From contig JAMPHD010000025.1 of assembly GCA_023663635.1 (NCBI GenBank), positions 1 to 42,307 of the forward strand: a stretch of 42,307 nt of DNA. The letters are read 5' to 3'. This document shows, one piece after another, positions 1 to 8,859 of this stretch. This DNA comes from Acetatifactor muris. Lineage in GTDB: Bacteria; Bacillota; Clostridia; Lachnospirales; Lachnospiraceae. Every line of letters starts with the position of its first letter. Position 1 is the first letter of the stretch. A program made the translations under genes and the position numbers. The notes under the pieces are model-generated. The model saw only the letters and a list, made by a program, of their open reading frames with translations, was not told the DNA's origin and did no database searches.

Positions 1-698
<698 letters not shown>

Positions 699-719
699 AA
701 GGATGGGAGGCTGCGTATT

Positions 720-1016
720 ATGGCAAGGACAAATGTAGAAATTTCTTCGGTAAATATTACTGTACCCACAGAAATGGTATCTTATGTCACGATGGAAGAT
801 AAAGATATGGTGTTACAGAGAAATGCCCTCTTGTTATACCCATATATAAAAAATCTGACAATTTCACATGGAAAAGCAGCGGAAATGCTTGGAATATCGA
901 AGTGGGAATTAATCGAACTATACGATAGCTTAGGATTGGCTTATTTAAATATGGATATTTGTGAAGTTGAAGAGGAAATTCAGTGTTATCGTAAGCTGAA
1001 AGGGGAGATAGTATGA
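720..1016 (+). CDS. UPF0175 family protein, probable antitoxin
   Basis: A 98-residue protein. Residues about 33-75 (NALLLYPYIKNLTISHGKAA, then EMLGISKWELIELYDSLGL) form the helix-turn-helix-like core of the UPF0175 family. A GGGAGG ribosome binding site lies about 9 nt before the ATG. The gene overlaps the next one by 4 nt (ATGA), a common arrangement for co-translated toxin-antitoxin pairs. UPF0175 proteins are repeatedly found next to DUF3368 PIN-like proteins and are predicted to be their antitoxins. The antitoxin role is inferred from family and context. Its position between hsdS and hsdR is unusual. Confidence 0.8.
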   Translation: MARTNVEISSVNITVPTEMVSYVTMEDKDMVLQRNALLLYPYIKNLTISHGKAAEMLGISKWELIELYDSLGLAYLNMDICEVEEEIQCYRKLKGEIV

Positions 1017-1507
1017 TTATCATATCGGATGCAACTCCGCTGATATCGTTACTCAAAATAGGTCGATTGGAACTTTTAAATCAGCTATTTGGTGAAATAC
1101 AGATACCATATGCAGTATATAGAGAATTAACTTCAAATGATAAATTTAAGCAGGAAACAATAGAAATTCTTCAGTCAAAATATATTCGGAAGGTTGATGT
1201 AGGGGATAAGAAGTCAGTTGCCTTATTAAGACGGGCTACGGGATTGGATGAAGGAGAAAGCGAAGCGATTATTTTATCCGATGAGATGAAGGCGGATATT
1301 TTGTTGATGGACGAATTGAAAGGCAGACAAGTGGCAAAACAGATGGGTATCAAGATCATGGGTACGGTTGGTATACTAATGACCGCATTTGAAAGGAAGT
1401 TATTGTCTGCCGATGAGATCAGTCAGTGTATCAATGTTATGAAAAATAATGGAAGACATATCAGTGAACGGCTATACGAACAATTGATGGACAAAATCAA
1501 TGAATAA
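1013..1507 (+). CDS. DUF3368 PIN-like domain protein, probable toxin nuclease
   Basis: A 164-residue protein starting MIIISDATPLISLLKIGRLE, the standard DUF3368 opening with the first PIN-type acidic residue at Asp6. Further conserved acids sit in the LDEGESEAI stretch (residues 78-86) and in LLMDE (Asp100). This fits the three-to-four-acid metal site of PIN ribonucleases. The start codon overlaps the stop of the UPF0175 gene, so the pair is probably translationally coupled. Likely role: RNase toxin of a VapC-like module, neutralised by the upstream protein. An alternative is that the pair is a stabilisation cassette for the RM locus. No activity can be proven from sequence. Confidence 0.8.
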   Translation: MIIISDATPLISLLKIGRLELLNQLFGEIQIPYAVYRELTSNDKFKQETIEILQSKYIRKVDVGDKKSVALLRRATGLDEGESEAIILSDEMKADILLMDELKGRQVAKQMGIKIMGTVGILMTAFERKLLSADEISQCINVMKNNGRHISERLYEQLMDKINE

Positions 1508-1537
1508 TGAACGTGTAAGTGATAAGGAGTCAGACAA

Positions 1538-4500
1538 ATGAGTACGCTAAACATGGTCGCGTCCATGAATGAGAGTACGGTGGTATCGGAATACACGCCG
1601 GAGAGCAGAAGATCCGACAGCTATCAGAGTGAGGCGGAGCTTGAAAAAGAGTTTATCCGCATGTTGACGGAACAGGGTTATGAATATCTGCAAATTCATT
1701 CGGAGAGAGAACTGATAGAAAATCTGAAATATAAATTAGAGCAGTTGAATGGTTATGATTTCACGGATAGCGAATGGGAGAGATTTTTCCGAGAGCATAT
1801 CGCAAACGCGAACGAGGGCATTGTGGAAAAGACCCGCACCGTGCAGGAGGACTATACAAAGGTTTTAAAACGTGATGATGGAAGTACGAAAAATATTAGA
1901 TTGATCGATAAAGGGAACATACATAACAATCGATTGCAGGTGATCAACCAGTACGAAGTGCGGGGAAATGCTGCGGAAAATAAATCCAATCCTGCGGATA
2001 AGATTGCTAATTATGATAATCGCTATGATGTGACGATTCTTGTCAATGGTCTGCCTCTTGTTCATGTGGAATTAAAAAGGCGTGGGGTGGCGGTCAGAGA
2101 AGCTTTTAACCAGATTAACCGTTACCAACGTGACAGCTTTTGGAGTGGATGTGGACTGTACGAGTATGTGCAGATATTTATTATCTCAAATGGCACGAAT
2201 ACGAAATACTATTCCAACACTACAAGGTTTTCACACTTAAAAGAGCAGGAGAAAGGTTCCGGTAAAGGGAAAAAGACAAGCAACAGTTTTGAATTCACAT
2301 CGTTTTGGGCAGATGCAAATAATAAAGTGATACCTGACCTTGTAGATTTTACAAAAACTTTTTTATCCAAACATACGATTCTGAATATTTTGACGAAATA
2401 TTGTGTATTTACTTCAGAAGAACTGCTCCTTGTCATGCGTCCGTATCAGATAGCGGCTACAGAGAAGATATTAAGCCGCATAGAGATAGCGACAAATTAC
2501 AAAAAGTTGGGAACGCTTGACGCGGGAGGTTATGTATGGCATACAACCGGGAGCGGAAAGACATTGACTTCCTTTAAGACGGCACAGCTCGCAAGTCAGC
2601 TTGATTTTGTTGACAAGGTGTTGTTTGTGGTTGATAGAAAAGATCTTGATTACCAGACAATGAAAGAATATAACCGTTTTCAGAAAGGAGCTGCCAACAG
2701 CAACGCCTCTACTGCGATTTTACAGAGGCAGTTGGAAAACAGGGACGAAAATGGTAATTACCACGAGTATAGGATCATTATAACTACCATTCAGAAATTA
2801 GACGGATTTATCCGCAAAAACAAAGGACATGAAGTATTTAACAAGCATGTTGTCCTGATATTTGATGAATGCCACAGGTCGCAGTTTGGGGATATGCACG
2901 CGGCAATCACTAAGAACTTTAAAAAGTATCATATTTTCGGCTTTACGGGTACACCGATATTCTCCGACAATGCAGGGAGTGGCAAACACGTCGATTTGCG
3001 GACTACACCGCAGGCTTTTGGAGAAAAGCTGCATACTTATACGATCGTGGATGCTATTAATGACGGAAATGTACTTCCATTTCGCATCGATTATATTACA
3101 ACGATCAAAGATAGCGATAAGGCAAAGGACAAACAGGTATCGGCAATAGATACGGAAAAGGCACTGTTAAATCGGTCACGTATTAGTGAGATCGTCTCCT
3201 ACACGTTAGAACATTTTGCTCAAAAAACAAAACATAACGGGGGAGACAGTTTCGCATTTAATTCCATATTTGCAGTCAGTTCTATTGAGGCGGCAAAGTT
3301 GTATTATGCGGAGTTTAAGTGTCAAATGGAGAAATTGCCGAGAGCGATGCGGCTCCGGATTGCCACGATATTCAGTTACGGTGTCAATGAGACAGAGAAC
3401 GACAGTTTTGTCGCTGATGATTTTGTAGTTGACGAAAATTCCGAGGATACCGATGGACTGGATCAAAGCTCACGAGATTTTTTGGAAAGCGCTATTGCTG
3501 ACTATAATGAAATGTTTTCCACTGCCTATGATACTTCAAGCGACAAGTTTCAGAATTATTATAAAGACGTATCCCTCAGAATGAAAAATCGAGAGATTGA
3601 CATTTTGATTGTCGTGAATATGTTCCTTACCGGATTTGACGCAACAACGCTGAATACTCTTTGGGTGGACAAGAATTTGAAGTACCATGGACTTTTACGG
3701 GCATTCTCCCGTACCAACCGTATTCTCAATTCTGTCAAGACATTTGGGAACATTGTCTGTTTTCGCAATTTGGAGCAGGAGACGAATGACGCGATCGCGC
3801 TTTTTGGGAATAAAGAGGCGGGCGGCATTGTCCTTCTGAAAAACTATGCAAGTTATTACAACGGATATGATGAAAACGGAAAGCACTATGAGGGATATAC
3901 AGAACTGATCAACACGCTGCGGACAATGTTCCCGCTTGAGTCTTTTTCGGAACTCGGGGAGCAGGACAAGAAGAAATTTATATCTTTGTATGGTACAATT
4001 TTAAAAATGAGGAATATTCTGTCCGCCTTTGATGACTTTGCCGGGCAGGAGATACTTTCACCGCGAGATTTTCAAGATTATCAGAGTGAGTATATAGATC
4101 TTTACCACGAGTTCAAACCGAAAAAAGGGGAGAAAGAAAATATCAATGATGACATTGTATTTGAAATTGAACTTGTAAAGCAGGTCGAGGTCAATATCGA
4201 TTATATCTTAATGCTTGTGAAGAAGTATCAGAAAGATGGGAATAGGGATAAAGAGATTGTAGTCACGATTGAAAAAGCGGTCAATTCAAGTCTCAATCTG
4301 CGGAGCAAAATAGAACTGATCAGAGAATTTCTGTCAAGGGTGAATGCTGATACCGAGGTTGATAGGGAGTGGTCAAAATATGTGGATGAGCAACGGGAGA
4401 ATGATCTTGTTGCGATCATAAAAGATGAAAAGCTAAAGGATAAGGAAACACATATATTTATCGAAAATTCTTTTCGTGACGGAGTATTAAAAACTACGGG

Positions 4501-4642
4501 TACGGAGGTTGACGCGATCATGCCCGCGGTATCAAGATTTGGAGGCGCGGGAAACCGCACTGAAACGAAGAAAAGAGTTATAGACAGATTACTTGTGTGC
4601 TTTGAGAAGTATTTGGATCTGGTCGCAGCGAAATTATCTTGA
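1538..4642 (+). CDS. hsdR: Type I restriction enzyme R subunit HsdR
   Basis: HsdR is the ATP-driven translocase and nuclease of a type I RM complex. The 1034-residue protein has the expected order. The N-terminal nuclease has NRYDVT (Asp164) and VELKRRG (Glu178, Lys180) as a PD-(D/E)xK site. The helicase Walker A is TTGSGKT (336-342), with DECHRSQFGDMH (443 on) as the DEAD/H-box motif and GFTGTP (about 468-473) as motif III. The second RecA domain contains VVNMFLTGFDA and a LLRAFSRTNR motif. An AAGGAG site precedes the ATG by about 9 nt. The protein looks full length and intact. Its partner hsdS is upstream across the toxin-antitoxin pair; hsdM is presumably upstream of the window. Confidence 0.95.
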   Translation: MSTLNMVASMNESTVVSEYTPESRRSDSYQSEAELEKEFIRMLTEQGYEYLQIHSERELIENLKYKLEQLNGYDFTDSEWERFFREHIANANEGIVEKTRTVQEDYTKVLKRDDGSTKNIRLIDKGNIHNNRLQVINQYEVRGNAAENKSNPADKIANYDNRYDVTILVNGLPLVHVELKRRGVAVREAFNQINRYQRDSFWSGCGLYEYVQIFIISNGTNTKYYSNTTRFSHLKEQEKGSGKGKKTSNSFEFTSFWADANNKVIPDLVDFTKTFLSKHTILNILTKYCVFTSEELLLVMRPYQIAATEKILSRIEIATNYKKLGTLDAGGYVWHTTGSGKTLTSFKTAQLASQLDFVDKVLFVVDRKDLDYQTMKEYNRFQKGAANSNASTAILQRQLENRDENGNYHEYRIIITTIQKLDGFIRKNKGHEVFNKHVVLIFDECHRSQFGDMHAAITKNFKKYHIFGFTGTPIFSDNAGSGKHVDLRTTPQAFGEKLHTYTIVDAINDGNVLPFRIDYITTIKDSDKAKDKQVSAIDTEKALLNRSRISEIVSYTLEHFAQKTKHNGGDSFAFNSIFAVSSIEAAKLYYAEFKCQMEKLPRAMRLRIATIFSYGVNETENDSFVADDFVVDENSEDTDGLDQSSRDFLESAIADYNEMFSTAYDTSSDKFQNYYKDVSLRMKNREIDILIVVNMFLTGFDATTLNTLWVDKNLKYHGLLRAFSRTNRILNSVKTFGNIVCFRNLEQETNDAIALFGNKEAGGIVLLKNYASYYNGYDENGKHYEGYTELINTLRTMFPLESFSELGEQDKKKFISLYGTILKMRNILSAFDDFAGQEILSPRDFQDYQSEYIDLYHEFKPKKGEKENINDDIVFEIELVKQVEVNIDYILMLVKKYQKDGNRDKEIVVTIEKAVNSSLNLRSKIELIREFLSRVNADTEVDREWSKYVDEQRENDLVAIIKDEKLKDKETHIFIENSFRDGVLKTTGTEVDAIMPAVSRFGGAGNRTETKKRVIDRLLVCFEKYLDLVAAKLS

Positions 4643-4770
4643 GTAAATCGTCTGACATTATTGTTTATGGTATTATTGACTATAACAAGCTGTAAGGGCG
4701 GCGTTGGGAGCCGGCGATGTCACGGTAACTTTGTCACTTGAATGATTTGAACCAAGAAAGGAGAGATGAC

Positions 4771-5904
4771 ATGATCTACAGAAAGTTTCAGGAAATTCAG
4801 TTGTCGGGTTTGGGGCTTGGCATGATGCGTCTGCCCGTGCAAAACGGCAATGACGGGATGGTGGATGAGCCCGCGGCAGCGGAGATGATTGACTTTGCTT
4901 ATCGAAACGGGATCAATTATTTTGACACCGCATGGGGCTATCATGAGGGCAACTCGGAGTTGGTCGCGGGCAAATACCTCTCCCGATATCCCAGAGAGAG
5001 CTATTATCTCGCCACTAAATTTCCGGGGTATGACCTGTCCAACATGGACAAGGTGGAAGAAATATTTGAGAGACAGCTCGAGAAATGTCGGACGGAGTAT
5101 TTTGATTTTTATTTATTTCACAATGTCTATGAGGGGAACATTGACGCGTACATGGATCCGCAATACGGGATCCTGGAGTATCTGTTAAAGCAGAAGGAGA
5201 ACGGTCGCATCCGTCATCTGGGATTTTCGGCGCACGGCAGCGAGGAAGTGATCGGACGTTTCCTGGATCACGCGGGCAAACATATGGAATTTTGTCAGCT
5301 TCAGATCAATTATATGGACTGGCATTTCCAGAAAGCGCAGGAAAAAGTTGCCCTCCTGCAGAAAGCAGAGATCCCCATCTGGGTCATGGAGCCGCTGCGG
5401 GGCGGCAAGTTGGCCAAGGCTTCCGGGGAGTTGGCAGAGGCCATGCAGTCCCTGCGTCCCGATGAGACCGTTCCCGGTTGGGCATTCCGTTTTCTGCAGA
5501 GCATTCCCGGCGTGACCATGGTGCTGTCCGGCATGTCCAACATGGAGCAGTTAAAGTCCAATATAGCCATATTTGGGACCGATGAACCGTTGAGCCAAGA
5601 AGAATTTGACACATTGGTGCGGCGCGCGGACGAGGAGATTCAAAAGGGCGGACTTCCCTGTACGGCCTGTCATTATTGTACTGCGCATTGCCCGAAGGGG
5701 CTTCCGATCCCGGAACTGGTGGCTCTTTACAATGAACACAAACTGACGGGCGGCGGCTTTATCGCTCCCATGGCGGTGGGCAGTATGCCGCAGGAGAAAC
5801 GTCCGGCCAACTGCATCGGATGCAGGGGCTGCGAGCAGGTATGCCCGCAGCAGATTAAGATCTCCGAGATGATGAAGGAGTTCTCCTCCCTGATCGGAAT
5901 GTAG
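4771..5904 (+). CDS. Aldo/keto reductase with C-terminal 2x[4Fe-4S] ferredoxin domain
   Basis: A 377-residue oxidoreductase. The aldo/keto reductase barrel carries the standard tetrad Asp52 (FDTAW), Tyr57 (WGY), Lys83 (ATKFP) and His117 (LFHN). The C-terminal region has two CxxCxxCxxxCP clusters (CTACHYCTAHCP and CIGCRGCEQVCP), so electrons can pass between an iron-sulfur pair and a bound nicotinamide. This fusion is common in anaerobic Clostridia; its substrate is usually unknown. The start at 4771 is chosen because AAGGAG lies 7-8 nt before it; an in-frame TTG at 4738 has no such site. The stop codon ends 2 nt before the stop of the convergent BlaR1-type gene. Confidence 0.9.
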   Translation: MIYRKFQEIQLSGLGLGMMRLPVQNGNDGMVDEPAAAEMIDFAYRNGINYFDTAWGYHEGNSELVAGKYLSRYPRESYYLATKFPGYDLSNMDKVEEIFERQLEKCRTEYFDFYLFHNVYEGNIDAYMDPQYGILEYLLKQKENGRIRHLGFSAHGSEEVIGRFLDHAGKHMEFCQLQINYMDWHFQKAQEKVALLQKAEIPIWVMEPLRGGKLAKASGELAEAMQSLRPDETVPGWAFRFLQSIPGVTMVLSGMSNMEQLKSNIAIFGTDEPLSQEEFDTLVRRADEEIQKGGLPCTACHYCTAHCPKGLPIPELVALYNEHKLTGGGFIAPMAVGSMPQEKRPANCIGCRGCEQVCPQQIKISEMMKEFSSLIGM

Positions 5905-5906
5905 CC

Positions 5907-8234
5907 TTACCACCCTGCAAACAGTCGGGCCGCGAATACGTCCAAGACATCTTCTTTCAGTTCCGCGACTTCGTGATCCACTATGTGTACCCATGCAGAT
6001 TCTCCGTCGGCGGTCTCCACCAACACCCATTCTCCGTCGGCGGTGGTCTGCAGGAATTTCACCTGTTGCGGTGTCACCGTGAAAGTCTCCTCACTCCCGA
6101 TCTCGGGATGCAGGGGCAGATCTACATACAACTCCACGGAATTCAGCGAAATAAAATCATAGATATCCTGCGGGATTTCCTCCAACAGGCCGTCCGGGCC
6201 AAGCCGCCAACTCACCTTGATCCAGTCGTCCTGTATGACGGAGACGGCCTTGCCGCCTGTGATGATGCCGTCCGGACTGACGGTGCAGCGTGCGGGTTTA
6301 TCTTCAAATCTGCCGATCTCATGAATCTCGCCGTCCCGGTATGTGTAGAGTATGGTCTCGGGATCATCGCTGGGACCGTCATCATGGAGGGCCAGAAGGA
6401 TGTGCTCGCCGTCGAGGCTCAACGCCCACAGAGTGTTGGCAAGCGTATAGGCATGTCCCTCCAACCGGGCCTCTCCGATCTGCAGTCTGTAATCCATCAA
6501 CGGTTCTTGGGAATCCGGCAGAGATTCCAGAGTGATCTTCTCCAATCTTCCGTCCCCGTTCATATCCAAAAATGTGAGATTGGCATCTTTGGTCCTGTGC
6601 GAGACATTGTACATCCGGTCCCTGTTTTGCAATATGGCCGTCGCGGAAATTCCCCATGACAGGGTCTCCGCCTCCGCCGTGGTCAGTTCAAGAATGTTCC
6701 TGCCGTTTAACAGGGTGTCTTCTTCCCTGTAGAGCATCATGCTGTCCGTGACGTCAGGATAAGCATACCATATGGTTATGACACCCTCCCGCAGGACAAA
6801 GGTAGAGATCAGGGCGTTTCGGCGCACCAGAGACAGATCCTCCCATTCCAGGGTTTCCAGATCCAACACACGGATGGTATTGTCTTCCCAATCCAAGGCG
6901 CCCTCCGTATAGTGAGAATCCGTCATAAAGTACATTTTGCCCTCAAATATCTGCATTTCAGGACGTCCCGGATAGCCCTCGTAGATCCGTTCCTCAGTCC
7001 CGTCTTCCAAAACGCGATAAATTCCATCCAAACGCGCCTGATAGAGAATGCCGTTGTCGGAGAGTTCCTCCAGGATCTTTAGTTCCTCCGAAGAATTGCT
7101 TTCGGAGACATCTGCCTTGGAAGGGGCGATGCTCTCCGGAGGGATGGTCACGGGAGGATCCTCCAATTCGTCAGCCGGTTGAGTTGTCACAGCCGAGTCC
7201 GCAGGGCTGTCAGGGGTTTCCTGCGCAGTCTTGGGCAGTGTCAGAAACACAAAACACATGAGAACGGCCAAGATCACCACCGGGACGGACACGGCGAGCA
7301 GAGGTTTGCGGTAAGCCAGTATCCGTTTGACACGCTCTTTTACATCATTTTCACCAAAGCAGATGGGCGTGGGAAGTCGCCGGTTTCGCTCCATGGACAG
7401 TGCCAGAAGGGATTCGCTGTAGTCCTCCCTCTCGGTCTCGCCGAGTCTGCGCAATACCCGCTCGTCACAGGCTTTTTCCAAGTCTCCCTGAAACAGGCGG
7501 TACAGCGGCCATAGGAACAGGTTGAACCAGTGCAGACTGATCACCGCAAAGGACAGAATTTTCCAAATATGGTCGAGATAGCGAAGGTGCATCCGCTCGT
7601 GGAGCAAAATATGCTCTCTTTGGCGGTCGGTCAGGCCCATGGTCAGATAGATCCGCGGTCTGAAGATACCCGCCACGCAGGGAGAGGAGATCGCGTCGGT
7701 CTCATATACGCCTTCGGACAGTTTCATGGCAAAACGCAGCTTCGACTTAAGGTGTATATAGGAAAAGATTGCCCAAAGCCACAGCGCGGCCACGCCGCCC
7801 AGCCAAATGCGGGAGGCAATGGGAAGAATGGTCTCGGAGAGCGGTTTTGCCGGCTCGATAAGACCGTCATTTCCCTCATAGTAATAGGCCATGCGGGTTC
7901 CGTTTGGCTGTGTCTTTACGGGACTTCCGGAGGCAACGGCCCGCTCATATCGGGCGCTGCCCTCTAGGGCAACCTTATAGTCTCCGCCGTAGGTGCCCTC
8001 GAAGTCCAGAATATTTTCTATTTGGTCAGAAAGATTGCGAAATCGGAAAAAGCTCGCGTCGGAGGAGAGGGAGACCGGCAGCACGAGACGGAGGGCCAAC
8101 AGTCCCCAGAGAGCCATGGAGATCCATTTGGGAACGCGCACATAGTCGGTCAATACGCAGACCAAGATGACGGCGCCGCCGATGGACCCGTAAAAACTCA
8201 TTCTCAATATGGTCACAAAAATATCTTCCAACAT
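5907..8234 (-). CDS. BlaR1/MecR1-type M56 membrane metalloprotease with a non-penicillin-binding sensor domain
   Basis: A 775-residue membrane protein. The N-terminal part has membrane helices and a cytoplasmic M56 zinc protease site, HERMH at 212-216, with a likely third ligand Glu258 in ACDER. A final membrane helix lies near 311-332. In BlaR1 the outer part is a penicillin-binding domain with an SxxK serine. Here residues about 340-775 show no such motif and instead contain strand-rich repeats (DGIYRVLEDGTEERIYEG, IRVLDLETLEWEDL) and a calcium-loop-like DMNGDGRLE. It is therefore probably a sensor for another signal. It sits 18 nt after the BlaI-type repressor gene, with GGGAGG before the ATG, so the two form an operon. 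The likely action is cleavage of the repressor. Confidence 0.9.
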   Translation of the reverse strand: MLEDIFVTILRMSFYGSIGGAVILVCVLTDYVRVPKWISMALWGLLALRLVLPVSLSSDASFFRFRNLSDQIENILDFEGTYGGDYKVALEGSARYERAVASGSPVKTQPNGTRMAYYYEGNDGLIEPAKPLSETILPIASRIWLGGVAALWLWAIFSYIHLKSKLRFAMKLSEGVYETDAISSPCVAGIFRPRIYLTMGLTDRQREHILLHERMHLRYLDHIWKILSFAVISLHWFNLFLWPLYRLFQGDLEKACDERVLRRLGETEREDYSESLLALSMERNRRLPTPICFGENDVKERVKRILAYRKPLLAVSVPVVILAVLMCFVFLTLPKTAQETPDSPADSAVTTQPADELEDPPVTIPPESIAPSKADVSESNSSEELKILEELSDNGILYQARLDGIYRVLEDGTEERIYEGYPGRPEMQIFEGKMYFMTDSHYTEGALDWEDNTIRVLDLETLEWEDLSLVRRNALISTFVLREGVITIWYAYPDVTDSMMLYREEDTLLNGRNILELTTAEAETLSWGISATAILQNRDRMYNVSHRTKDANLTFLDMNGDGRLEKITLESLPDSQEPLMDYRLQIGEARLEGHAYTLANTLWALSLDGEHILLALHDDGPSDDPETILYTYRDGEIHEIGRFEDKPARCTVSPDGIITGGKAVSVIQDDWIKVSWRLGPDGLLEEIPQDIYDFISLNSVELYVDLPLHPEIGSEETFTVTPQQVKFLQTTADGEWVLVETADGESAWVHIVDHEVAELKEDVLDVFAARLFAGW

Positions 8235-8252
8235 GATACCGATCCTCCCCTC

Positions 8253-8621
8253 TCACGAATGCCGTTTTCTGCTGTTGTCGATCAGGCGCTGTATCTCATC
8301 CGCCTCCTCGTCACTCAGGGTCTTTCCTTTGGTGAAAGCCGCGATAAAGGCCGGCAGTGAACCGCCGAAGGTATCCTCCACGAACAGCTCGCTCTGTCTG
8401 CCGTAAAAATCTTCCATGGAGACCAACACTTCCACCGTGGCCCGGTTGTTGACAAAGAGCCCCCGTTGGCAGAGTCTCTTGAGCATGGTGTAAGTCGTGG
8501 TGCGTTTCCAGCCGAACTGCTCCTCGCAGATACGCACCAACTCTGCGGTGGAGATGGGCGCATGTTCCCATATGATCCTGGCAAATCGCCCTTCCATCAC
8601 TCCTAATTTATTTTCCTGCAT
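8253..8621 (-). CDS. BlaI/MecI/CopY-family transcriptional repressor
   Basis: A 122-residue winged-helix repressor: MEGRFARIIWEHAPISTAEL, then TTTYTMLKRLCQRG as recognition helix region, the core of the BlaI/penicillinase-repressor family. The start at 8621 is chosen over the longer open frame (to 8795) because the extension would read through the promoter and operators, and because an AAGGCGGG site lies just upstream. Paired with the M56 protease downstream, it should be a dimeric repressor inactivated by cleavage. Two dyads of the form GTCTAAC-N3-(G/A)TTAGAC sit in its own promoter, so autoregulation is likely. The genes it controls beyond this operon cannot be told from the window. Confidence 0.92.
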   Translation of the reverse strand: MQENKLGVMEGRFARIIWEHAPISTAELVRICEEQFGWKRTTTYTMLKRLCQRGLFVNNRATVEVLVSMEDFYGRQSELFVEDTFGGSLPAFIAAFTKGKTLSDEEADEIQRLIDNSRKRHS

Positions 8622-8653
8622 TGTGATCCCGCCTTTCCGGTTTGGTGTTATGC

Positions 8654-8705
8654 GTCTAACGGTATTAGACATATATAGTCTAACACTGTTAGACAGAAAT
8701 GTCAA
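8654..8705 (-). promoter_or_regulatory. Promoter with two BlaI-type dyad operators
   Basis: On the - strand, TTGACA (8705-8700), a 17-nt spacer and TAGACT (8682-8677) form a promoter for the repressor gene. A perfect dyad GTCTAAC-ACT-GTTAGAC at 8678-8694 covers the spacer and -10. A second, GTCTAAC-GGT-ATTAGAC at 8654-8670 with one mismatch, lies just downstream. Their centres are 24 bp apart. The placement predicts direct blocking of RNA polymerase. Operator identity is inferred from position and symmetry. Confidence 0.85.
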
Positions 8706-8776
8706 GAGGTGGCTGGGGAATAAAATGTAGACGAGACGCAAGAAAACGATAAGGACGAACGATAAAGACGAACGAT

Positions 8777-8808
8777 AAAGACGCATGGCCCGCAAACCAT
8801 GCGTCTTT
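8777..8808. terminator. Hairpin terminator after the DUF1846 gene
   Basis: AAAGACGCATGG (8777-8788) pairs perfectly with CCATGCGTCTTT (8797-8808) around an 8-nt loop. It lies 51 nt beyond the stop of the - strand DUF1846 gene and before the repressor promoter. The trailing run is only moderately T-rich on either strand. To its left are two tandem copies of GACGAACGATAAA (about 8754-8779). Confidence 0.65.
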
Positions 8809-8859
8809 CCTTATCTCAAAAAATCTCAAAAGAGAAAACCATATCAGAGTCCCGCATCC

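Noticed and set aside
5907..8621. Beta-lactam resistance sensor module
   Set aside because: The protease and repressor families match, but there is no penicillin-binding motif and no beta-lactamase gene nearby, so a resistance call would be unsupported.
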